Below are positions 55,966 through 64,000 of a stretch of DNA of 64,000 nucleotides, in pieces (the first letter of the stretch is position 1; every line of letters starts with the position of its first letter). A model generated the notes under the pieces. It did not search any database. It was not told the origin of the DNA and saw nothing but the letters and a program-made list of their open reading frames with translations. The position numbers were made by a program, and so were the translations under genes. Source of the DNA: Nematopogon swammerdamellus (taxonomy: Eukaryota; Arthropoda; Insecta; Lepidoptera; Adelidae); NCBI GenBank assembly GCA_946902875.1, contig OX336355.1:17269347-17333346 (forward strand), written 5' to 3'.

Positions 55966-56760
55966 CTCGAAGCTAGTCCGACGAATCCCGACGCTGCTAA
56001 GAAGGAGTCCAACATTTCCCTGTGTTCCCCCGACGCCATCCAGACGCAGTCCGACATCTACGTGAGCTCGGAAGCTAGTCCGACGAATCCCGAAGCTGCT
56101 CAGAAGGAGTCCAACATTGCCCTGCGTTCCCACGACGCCATTCAGACGGAGTCCGACATCTAAGTGAGCTCGGAAGCTAGTCCGACGAATCCCGACGCTG
56201 CTAAGAAAGAGCCCGACACTGCCCTGGGGTTCCCCGACACAATACAGACGGAGCCCGACATCCAAGTAAGCCTCAAAGCTAGTCCGACGAATCCCGACGC
56301 TGCTCAGAAGGAGTAGGACACTGCCCTGCGTTCCCCCGACGCCACCCAGACGCAGTCCGACATCTAAGCGAGCTCTGAAACCAGTCCGATGAATCCCGAC
56401 GCTGCTCAGAAGGAGTCCGACACTGCCCTGCGTTCCCCCGACGCCATCCAGACGCAGTCCGACATCTAAGCGAGCTCCGAAACCAGCCCGACGAATCCCG
56501 ACGCGGCTCAGAAGGAGTCCGACACTGCCCCTGCGTTCCCCCGACGCCATCCAGACGCGGTCTGACATCTTAGCGAGCCTCGAAGCCAGTCCGACGAATC
56601 CCGACGCAGCTCGAAAGGAGCCCGACACTGCCCTACGTCCCCCGACGCCATCCCGACGGAGCCCGATACTGCCCTGCGTTCCCCGACGCCATCCAGACGG
56701 AGCCCGACACCTAAGCGAATTTCCGAAGTCAGCCAGACGGATCCAGACGCTACGCCAAAC
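55966..56760. repeat. 102 bp minisatellite, about 7.5 units
   Basis: Units beginning near AGCTAGTCCGACGAATCCCG start at 55971, 56073, 56175, 56277, 56379, 56481 and 56584 (one unit is 103). The 102 bp period is 34 codons, so frames stay open: 303 codons on the minus strand (56871-55960). The plus-strand frame is broken by TAA in most units. Confidence 0.9.
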
Positions 56761-57029
56761 TAATCCTATCACGAAGCGCAAAATAAGATCTGAACTGACT
56801 GATAGATAACAGTAGACAACACCCGTCGCCGCCGCGTAAACCATCCTCGGGGAAACTTGTAAAAGTCCCAATCGTCTCTTATTTACCCTATTTCACCCCT
56901 TATGAAACTATCAAACCCAGAATATGAGTACCGCTGCGGTGACGGCGTGATATTGCATGTGCACAGTCGCACCCCCACCCAACTACAGTCCACCCACTAA
57001 CACCACGGGGTGAGAACGACTGTTGCGTA

Positions 57030-58140
57030 CAGCGGCCCCATTCGGAAATAGACCTAAGCGTTTGTTTGAGATCAGACACAAGTCTTCGCCTCTTCATCCA
57101 CAACATCCCGTCTGACTGAAGGGTCACTGGTATAGGATCCATGTGCTGTACTGTCATCCGCATAACAATTTATGTTGCCGAGTGGCAGCATGTCATTGAT
57201 ATGCAGAAGAAACAGTGTTGGTGACAAGACAACACAGATCCCTGCGGTACGCCAGCATTCACTGACAGGGCGTCCGAAGAGCAACCGTCCACTAGGACCT
57301 GAATGCTACGCCCATGTAGGAAGTCGGCGACCCAGTCGCAGAGGCCAGAAGGAAGTCCGTACGACGGAAGCTAGCCCAGAAGCGATTTGTGCCAAACCCA
57401 TTCGAATGCCTTGGCAATATCGAGACCAATTCACACCGTTTCAGTACCAATGCAGGAATCATATCCGGCCCACTCGCCTTCCTGGTGTCTAGGGAGATAA
57501 GCTCCGCCCGCACAGTTCGTTGTCGGAACTGTACTTCCGGCATGGAGTTCTCACACCTAGTTATGGATGGGGGGATGGCACCCCATCGTCCAGGGTGGAG
57601 TTCTACGCAAAGAGAGCATTTACATTTGCGGAGTGGGCAAGTGAGCCCCCAGGACACTGTAGAGGTGGAAAGGAGGAGCGGTAGAAAATCGATACGACAG
57701 ATTTGGCGAGAGACCAAAACTCACGGCTCCCAGTTGGGTGCTGGTTCAGCCTATCACCAACTCTGCCGATATGCTCGAATTTGGCCCTGGCGATAGCCCT
57801 CTTGCAGGATCTGGAGAGGCGGTTGTATTCTTTCTTCAGTTCGGATACATTAGGATCGCGTCTGGCACGAGCGCACGACCATGCACGATAAGCTGCGCCA
57901 TTAGCTGCGACAGCTTCACCACAGTCGCGGCTGTACCAGGCCTGGCTTTTACCACCGAGGCGCACGAGGGCGCTGGGAATGAACATCTCCATTCCCCCCA
58001 GAACCACCTCGGCTACGGCATTGGCGCATTCTGCCGGAATGCGCCAATGCCGTAGCCAAGGTGTAGATCATCCGAGGTGTAGATCATCCGAACTGAAGCA
58101 TAGCTCTCTCCATGGGTAGGATGCGATGTATTCTCTGATT
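57030..58140 (-). pseudogene. Second copy of the Jockey-like LINE, internally deleted
   Basis: On the minus strand it begins within the region after the endonuclease (SQAWYSRDCGEAVAANGAAY), continues through ELKKEYNRLSRSCKRAIARA and LDTRKASGPDMIPALVLKRC, then jumps directly to a stretch matching the LDIAKAF region of copy 1. It goes on to NCYADDSTAHGS and ISEWGR, where it stops. About 330 bases of reverse transcriptase are deleted, and frameshifts are scattered through it. It lacks the AT-rich insertion and the 53206 stop of copy 1. Confidence 0.8.
58011..58057. repeat. 20 bp perfect hairpin in LINE copy 2
   Basis: GGCTACGGCATTGGCGCATT (58011-58030) pairs with AATGCGCCAATGCCGTAGCC (58038-58057) across a 7-base loop. 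Copy 1 has only one arm, so the other arose by an inverted duplication. A neighbouring GGTGTAGATCATCCG is also duplicated in tandem. Confidence 0.85.
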
Positions 58141-58410
58141 GGAAAGCGAGGCGGATTCGCGAAGCCAAGGGCCGAGCGATTCCGCCGAGTTCATTAATAG
58201 CAAAAAATTACTAAAAAAACTGAAATAAAAAACTATTAAAAAAAATATAAAAACCGCCTTCAAAAATGTATGAAATAAAAAAAATCGAACCCTAGAGTTG
58301 AAGGCGGTGCTAAAGCAAGCAAAAATAACCGACCGCCTTCAACTCTAGGGTTCGATTTTTTTAATTTCATACATTTTTGAAGGCGGTTTTTAATTATTTA
58401 AATCGTTTTT
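58138..58410 (-). mobile_element. Foldback MITE with GGCGG stems, copy 2
   Basis: Inverse copy of 4668-4985, including GGAATCGC-type hairpin flank, TAATAGCAAAAAATTACTAA, ACCGCCTTC stems and TCGAACCCTAGAGTTGAAGG. It abuts the end of LINE copy 2. Confidence 0.65.
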
Positions 58411-58544
58411 TTACAAAAATGTATACACTTTATTTACATACAGACTGTACGTGCATGAAATATGTTTAATAAGTTGTTTCGACATACTGTCATACAAATT
58501 AAATTACAGAACGAAAGTTAAATTTTAAAAGTTCCTAATACTAT

Positions 58545-58790
58545 ATAGGCCCTACATTTTCGTTCCATAGGCGGCAGGACGGCGCGGCGGAGCGGCGTTG
58601 TAGTGGGACGACAGAGGTGGCGGGCGGAATAGCGAGCCGCGAGCATCGACGACGCTCGCGTGTCGTCTCGTCGGTCGCGGTGCGGGACGATGAGCTGCTG
58701 GCGCGCGGGCGGGCGGGCTTATTCTTCCCCACTCCCCGCAGCCCTCCCGCACCCCGAGTTCAGTGTAGTGTGAGCGCGCGCTTTTTAAAC
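58545..58790. other. GC-rich island without assigned gene
   Basis: A CpG-rich block (CGTGTCGTCTCGTCGGTCGC and neighbours) stands out from AT-rich surroundings. Short frames on both strands, none recognised. It could be a remnant promoter or a captured fragment. Confidence 0.3.
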
Positions 58791-58924
58791 GTTGTTTTAT
58801 TATATTGCGATACTCGAAACTACTCGAAAGTTCATGTTTAATGGAGAAATTTTATTGGATAATATACAATTATATTATATTTTGATGTTCTGTGTCTAAT
58901 AAGTTAATAAAAACAGACGAAGCA

Positions 58925-59590
58925 ATTTTTCACAGTGCTTGGGTTATTGCCAAAAATATGTAAAGGTGTGATCGATAAGGAAAATTTCCTAGATAATTGT
59001 GAAAAGCGATATATTTAAAGAAATTAGGAGATGAAAAAAAATAAAAATTGACAGAGTAATTTTTATAGGTGTTTTCATATTTCTGCCTGTTCGAAATCGA
59101 AATTTTCCTAGATAATGTTATATATATACTCTTATTAATATATAATATCATATTCCGAAAGAATTTTGGACGGAGCAATTTTTCACAGCGAATTATTGCC
59201 GAAAATCTGTAAAGGTGTGATCGATAAGGAAAATTTCCTAGATACTTGTCTAAAGCGATATATATAAATAAATTAAGACATATAATAAAATAAAAATTGA
59301 CAGAGCAATTTTTCTGAAGAAGTTGTGATACAAAATAGGTATTTTCAAATTTCTGCCTATTCGAAATCGAAATTTTCATAGATAATGTTATATATATACT
59401 CTTATTAATATATAATATCATATACCGAAGGAACTTCGGACGGAGCAATTTTTCACCAGCAGTTATAAGCGATTTTCATCTTTAGGTATAAATACCTAAC
59501 TTCCAAACATCAAAAATCCTAGATAATTTGTCAAACGTGTATTTTAAACCCTACTTTATCACACTGCAAAGATTCAGCGACAGAGGAATT
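58925..59590 (-). repeat. ~269 bp tandem units, inverse copy
   Basis: GGACGGAGCAATTTTTCAC-type unit starts near 59438, 59169 and (diverged) 58919. It matches 50155-50720 inverted, including the flank with TCACACTGCAAAG. A 172-codon minus-strand frame is a by-product of the repeat. Confidence 0.8.
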
Positions 59591-59888
59591 ACGTCGAGTG
59601 GAAATGCTTCATTGATTGGAGTACTACGGCGGCCTTGTGTAATACTATCGTTTGGATAAGTATATTGAGTGTCAAGTGCATTTCTGATGGTAATAGTTAT
59701 AAGATAGGCGTTTTAGATTTTAATATACTTTCGAATAATTAATTTTAAATTTACATTTAAGGCAATTTATTCAATAAACCTACATTTTTAGAGTTTCGTA
59801 GACAGCGACGACGCTCGGAGGGACCGTTATGAAATCGATCAGGCGTCTGTTCGTCCGCCTGTCTGTCACAGCCTGTATTGGAAATATC

Positions 59889-60050
59889 ACGCTATGTAAA
59901 TAGTTTGTGTTTTCCGTCCAGTTCAGTGTAGCCGGCACGACCGAAGGGAAGCACTGACGTGGCAACAAGTTCACCAGGTGTTATGGGCTGACATCACGGA
60001 TGTTGTAGGTGATGTAGCCAACCGTGTCAGTTTCCACAAAAATAAAAAAA
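59889..60050 (+). mobile_element. SINE-A 3' fragment
   Basis: GCTATGTAAATAGTTTGTG to CGTGTCAGTTTCCACAAAAA. Confidence 0.75.
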
Positions 60051-60192
60051 AAACAAAAAAAATCTGCAGCCGAATTGAAGTGTAGATGAGATAGAAATAC
60101 TTAATTGCCCCAAAAATATTATAATATACATATTTTTTATTAGAAAAATGCAAAGCGAAAATCATTGGAAAAGATACATCCTATCCCAACAA

Positions 60193-60345
60193 ATAGTTTG
60201 TGTTTTCCGTCCAGTTCAGTGTAGCCGGCACGACCGAAGGGAAGCACTGACGTGCACCAAGTTCACCCGGTGTTATGGGCTGACATCACGGATGTTGTAG
60301 GTGATGTAGCCAACCGTGTCAGTTTCCATAACAAAAAAAGGCACA
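60193..60345 (+). mobile_element. SINE-A 3' fragment
   Basis: Starts AATAGTTTGTGTTTTCCG, ends CGTGTCAGTTTCCATAAC and A-rich. Very similar to the fragment 300 bases upstream. Confidence 0.75.
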
Positions 60346-60446
60346 AAGGCGGACTTATCTCTTAAAAACATTTCTTACATTCAACCTTCTTATGTAGTGA
60401 AATGTAAGTACATAGGTAAAGTAAAGCAAAATACTAGAGAGGGGAG

Positions 60447-61165
60447 TCCTTCCTTACCTTTAATAAAATCCAACGGCTGCTTTCTGTATGTATGTCTGTC
60501 TGTCTGTCTGTTTGTCCGCTTATAACTCGAGAACCACTGAACCGATTTTAAAAAGATAAAATCTAGGGATAGCTTGTACCGTGTGGGGTCGGTACTTAAA
60601 AAGAATAGCCCCACTGCATCTCTCCCCGTCGCATGTCGTAAAAGTCGACTAAGGGATAAGAAAATTCGTCAGCCTCGGTAGCTCAGTGGCGCGGTTGGTT
60701 AGTCAACCGTTATAAGCAACGCTGAGCGCGGTCAGTGATTGGATGGGTGACCGCTCGACCGTTGGAGGCTGACCGTGGTTCGGATTCCACGTTAAACTGT
60801 AGGTCCCTTCCCTTCTTACCTTACTAGGTGGTAGGGTTTATCCCGGCCGGGTTGGTACCACCGCACTGAACGAAACGTCGGTCGAAACGGCTATGTAAAT
60901 AGTTCGTGTTTTCCGTCCAGTTTAGTGTAGCCGACATGAAATGAAGGGAAGCACTGACATGGCACCTAGTTCACCCCGTGTTATGGGCTGACATCACGGA
61001 TGTTGTAGGTGATGTAGCCAACCGTGTCAGGTTCCATAAAAAAAAAAAAAAAAAAAAGCTTGCTTCTTCCCTTCAACTATAGGCTACTTACTATCACGCT
61101 AAATGGCTTATGAGGTTAGCAGAGAAGCCAAATATGAGAGCGGGCGGAGCCGCGGGCACAGCTAG
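60447..61165 (+). mobile_element. Hel-2 copy split by a composite SINE
   Basis: TCCTTCCTTACC at 60447 and CGCGGGCACAGCTAG ending at 61165. The middle is interrupted at AGCTTG by the composite SINE. Without it the element is about 234 bp, the usual Hel-2 length. Confidence 0.8.
60571..61062 (+). mobile_element. Composite SINE (module C + SINE-A), copy 3, with target duplication
   Basis: AGCTTG occurs at 60571-60576 and 61057-61062; the element (60577-61056) starts TACCGTGTGGGGTCGG and ends in about 19 A residues. The empty site is visible in the neighbouring Hel-2 copy (GATAGCTTGCTTCTTCCC), so the borders are exact. The long A-tail and near identity to 37063 suggest recent movement. Confidence 0.9.
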
Positions 61166-61381
61166 TCCTTCCTTACCTATAATAAAATCCAACGTCTGCT
61201 TTCTGTCTGTCTGTCTGTCCGCTTATAACTCGAGAACCACTGAACCGATTTTAATAAAAAAAATCTAGGGATAGCTTGCTTCTTCCCATCAACTATAGGC
61301 TACTTACTATCACGCTAAATAGCTTATGAGGTTAGCAGTGAAGTTAAATATGAGAGCGGGCGGAGCCACGGGCACAGCTAG
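61166..61381 (+). mobile_element. Hel-2 copy in direct head-to-tail contact with the previous one
   Basis: The CTAG of the first element is followed at once by the TCCTTCCTTACC start of this one, and it ends CAGCTAG|T. Confidence 0.85.
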
Positions 61382-61402
61382 TATAAAATAAAATATAATG
61401 AA

Positions 61403-61628
61403 CAAGCTGTGCCCGCGGCTCCGCCCGCTCTCATATTTCACTTCACTGCTAACCTCATAAGCTATTTAGCGTGATAGTAAGTAGCCTATAGTTGATGGGA
61501 AGAATGAAGCTATCCGTAGAATTTTGTTTTATTAAAATCAGTTCAGTGGTTCTCGAGTTATAAGCGGACAGACAGACAGACACTCAGACAGAAAGCAGAC
61601 GTTGGATTTTATTATAGGTAAGGAAGGA
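61403..61628 (-). mobile_element. Hel-2 copy, inverted
   Basis: Starts CAAGCTGTGCCCGCGGCTCC and ends TTATAGGTAAGGAAGGA. Separated from the plus-strand copy by 21 bases, giving an inverted pair. Confidence 0.8.
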
Positions 61629-61629
61629 T

Positions 61630-62040
61630 ATATTTAAAAAGGTTTTACTTAAGTATTTATTTATAGAAGGTTATACTTTCTACAAAATACATATTTTCAT
61701 CCCCTATATAAATAGTCCCACCGCTGTTCCATCCACATATGGTGATTAACTCAATTTGTAAGGTATACGGGGCAGCCGCAGGCTTCAAAGGTTTATGTAG
61801 GCTTTGATGTGAGGCTGCAGTCGCCTGAATGACCTTATGGATGCGACCTTCGTGCGGAGATGAAGGTAGAAGGAAGCGATGGCGAAAACCGAAACCGGGT
61901 TTCTGGAACCGGATTTCTTGAACCGGTTATAACCGGTTTTGTTGCTGAGAACCAACTTTGAACTGATGGTATAATCCCGAATGAGAACCGAAACCCAATT
62001 CATGCATCAATTTGGAATGCGACGAGTGTTCTTGTTTTTT
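61630..62040. other. Unannotated, with AACCGG-rich stretch
   Basis: 61885-61990 repeats GAACCGG, AACCGGTT and GAACCGAAACC words, a local degenerate simple repeat. No gene. Confidence 0.4.
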
Positions 62041-62046
62041 TTTATA

Positions 62047-62145
62047 TGTAATTCGGTATGGGTGACTGAACCGGAGGGGCCAAAGCGCATGCTCCGACCA
62101 GCCATCATCACCTCCGAGAATGTAGGTGCCACACCGGAGACTTAA
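62047..62145 (-). mobile_element. SINE-B 3' fragment
   Basis: ATTCGGTATGGGTGACTG, CATGCTCCGACCAGCC and GTGCCACACCGGAGACTT. Confidence 0.7.
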
Positions 62146-62394
62146 ATATTATTTGATTATATAAAAAAATCCTCCTCAGCAAGCCGCGCATAGAGCTATA
62201 AGCAATAGAACATTGTTCACACTTGACCGGATTTTTTTTTTCTATGGTTCCAGCAAATTACACCGAAGTGCACACCTACTCAAATGACTGCAGCCGTGAC
62301 GGCGGTAGTGCGTGGTCAGTACTGTCGCCTCGGAATACTTTGGCAGAAGACAATTAACACTTTCACTGATTAAGTTCTACGATAAATTAATAAA

Positions 62395-62570
62395 ATAAAA
62401 AAACTTTTTTTTAATAGAATCTGACACGGTTGGCTAAATGACCTACTATATCCGTAATATCAGCCCATAATACCTTTGTGAACTGGGTGCCATCTCAGTG
62501 CTTCCCTTCGGTCGTGCCGGCCACACTGAATGGACGAAAAACACGAACTATTTACATAGCCGTTTCAACT
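62395..62570 (-). mobile_element. SINE-A 3' fragment, diverged
   Basis: AATCTGACACGGTTGGCTAA to TTACATAGCCGTTTCAAC. Confidence 0.7.
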
Positions 62571-62584
62571 GACGCGACTGTTCA

Positions 62585-63000
62585 TTGAGTTATTCTATTA
62601 ATTTTTTTTATATAAAAATCACATGATACTGTAGTAAAAATAACACAAATATTTTTCCAGAAAAATTACACATTGAATTTCGGTACATGAGGTGCAAAGG
62701 CGGGATAATAACTTGAAGGGATTTCTTCCAGCCAACCTTAAGGTGTGTAAAATGAATGAATGTAGGTAGTTTTTTTTTTCATTTGCCAACAAGTGGAAAT
62801 TGCCGTAGGTTAAGCTCAGATTTTTCTATAGCTATTTTTATTAATTTTATATTACTTCAGTTTAGTTTCAAACGAAGTGGTTGTTCCAAATAAACGAACA
62901 TTAAAAAAATATAAATCAATTATGTAGTTTTATGCAGTGCTATAATATTTTCATTAATTTCTGTTATTTAATGAATAAAGAAAAGTATAGAAAGGCAGGC
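62585..63000. other. No recognisable gene
   Basis: AT-rich, no supported feature. Confidence 0.4.
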
Positions 63001-63039
63001 CGCGTTATTGAAACACGCCACAACTAGAAACTTCAGTCA

Positions 63040-63160
63040 CATTGACAGCTGTCAACACATCGCACGTTGAAACGCTGTCAAACTGACAGCTGTCAACACA
63101 CCTTGACAGCGCAGCAAGTGACGGATGTGTACCGTTGTGCAGAGCGCGTGACAGCGCAGC
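63040..63160. repeat. Cluster of TGACAG / CTGTCA palindromic words
   Basis: TTGACAGCTGTCAA at 63042 and CTGACAGCTGTCAA at 63083, plus further CTGTCA and TGACAG words near 63075, 63104 and 63150. Confidence 0.6.
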
Positions 63161-63174
63161 GTTGCATAACACTC

Positions 63175-63200
63175 GCCCGCGCATAGCACAATGCGCGGGC
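63175..63200. other. Perfect 10 bp hairpin
   Basis: GCCCGCGCAT and ATGCGCGGGC separated by AGCACA. Not followed by a T-run, so no terminator is claimed. Confidence 0.7.
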
Positions 63201-63254
63201 GTCTAAGGTCGCAGACCCAGTGGCCGGCTTCCGAATTGTGTGACTAAAATAATT

Positions 63255-63590
63255 TGACATGGTATATTGCCATGCGTCGCAAATACGGTGCGCCTCCTGA
63301 AAGACTTCCTGGCTCCTTCCTGGCTCCTTTGGCTCCTTTCGGCAGACTTCGGCTCGAAGGAAAGTGTGGTACGAGTGATGTTTTGGTGGTTTAAAAAAAA
63401 ATAACCAGGGTTAATATTAGCGACGCATCTTCTCTATATTTACCCTAACCTAATGTTGAGGCGGTGCATGTCGTTTTTGTTACGTTTCGTTTCGAGCCGA
63501 GTGTTCACGAAAGGAACCGAAAAGGAGCCGAAATGTCTTTCAGGTGTCGAACGCGTCGCAACGCAAGTATTGTACGTCACAGAATTTTGT
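63255..63590. repeat. Diverged foldback
   Basis: GCGTCGCAAATAC, CCTGAAAGACTT and GGCTCCTTTCGG on the left face GTCGCAACGCAAGTATTG, ATGTCTTTCAGG and CCGAAAAGGAGCC on the right, inverted and imperfect. Possibly an old MITE. Confidence 0.5.
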
Positions 63591-63627
63591 AATTCTCATT
63601 TCTACACAGACATAATATAACACTTAC

Positions 63628-63965
63628 CGCGTGGGGCCGGTACTTAAAAGAATAGCCCCACTGCATCTCTCCCCGTGCCTGTCGTAAAACGCGACTAAGG
63701 GATAAGGAAGGACACGATGCCGTGCTAATGGGCGACAGGATAGCCACCACTCACCTTGGCACGGTCCTTCCACCGAGTCAGGCAGCAAGTGGGTCTTCAT
63801 GCCTTACTTGCTGCTTGATGTAGTTACTCGTATCATGTCCGAATACTTTGCTAAGCGTGGTGGTCGGTGTTGCGCTGTAATTTACAAGAGTACTTGCAGC
63901 ACAACACCGATTACCCTGCGCCTGCGTGTCCTGATTGTCGGGATATAGCGTGTGATATGTATGTA
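63628..63965 (+). mobile_element. Module C repeat, most complete copy
   Basis: GTGGGGCCGGTACTTAAAAG, CGTAAAACGCGACTAAGGG, ACGATGCCGTGCTAATGGGC, CTTCCACCGAGTCAGGCAGC, GGTCGGTGTTGCGCTG, ending in GTGATATGTATGTATTA. About 335 bp. Its first ~82 bases equal the first part of the composite SINEs. Confidence 0.7.
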
Positions 63966-64000
63966 TTACTATATTACATGTGCATAAAAACAATACAAAC

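Noticed and set aside
55960..56871. 303-codon minus-strand frame as a real protein gene
   Set aside because: It exists because the 102 bp repeat is a codon multiple; no independent coding evidence. Kept only as a finding.
58930..59448. 172-codon minus-strand frame as a gene
   Set aside because: It reads through the ~269 bp tandem repeat; the frame is AT-rich and the same block elsewhere is not open.

Overview
The window looks like transposon-dense nuclear DNA from a moth or butterfly. The evidence is the mixture of repeats: SINEs with tRNA-like heads, Helitron-like elements ending in CTAG|T, a truncated LINE end with a GATGATG tail, Jockey-like LINE open reading frames, and an AT-rich background. 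I found no intact host protein gene, no true tRNA or rRNA gene and no CRISPR array. Most long open frames are shadows of repeats. Family names used here (SINE-A, SINE-B, module C, repeat D, Hel-1, Hel-2) are working labels, not database names.

Layout. 1-4.2 kb: a 3.5 kb foldback whose two 1.7 kb arms each carry the last two exons of a Cys-rich gene of an invertebrate multi-copy family, plus a LINE tail. 4-11 kb: several MITEs, including a 295 bp hAT-type MITE with a perfect 8 bp target duplication, nested SINEs and repeat D. 11.2-15.5 kb: a Helitron complex with ~395 bp head-to-tail units, interrupted by a 2 kb Helitron-like insertion that carries oppositely oriented ~67 bp arrays around a captured 132-codon ORF. 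15.5-29 kb: SINEs, MITEs, LINE scraps and unannotated AT-rich DNA. 29.7-32.7 kb (minus strand): a decayed Myb/SANT-like DNA-binding gene with four recognisable exons and good splice sites, but three frameshifts and two stops in the first two exons. 33-49 kb: repeat D, SINEs, LINE ends, a 130 bp tandem repeat and a 1 kb polypyrimidine tract. 50-59.6 kb: a nearly full-length but broken Jockey-like LINE (plus strand), a 102 bp minisatellite, and a second, internally deleted copy of the same LINE on the minus strand, flanked by inverted copies of a ~269 bp tandem repeat. 59.6-64 kb: Helitron-like copies in tandem and inverted order, one split by a complete composite SINE.

The most interesting system is a modular SINE network. 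Two clear families (and probably a third) share one long body but carry different heads. A composite form adds an 82 bp module that elsewhere starts an unrelated repeat. It occurs as three closely similar full copies, and one copy plus its headless derivative are bounded by short target duplications. The headless derivative occurs twice with the same junction, which suggests it was itself amplified.
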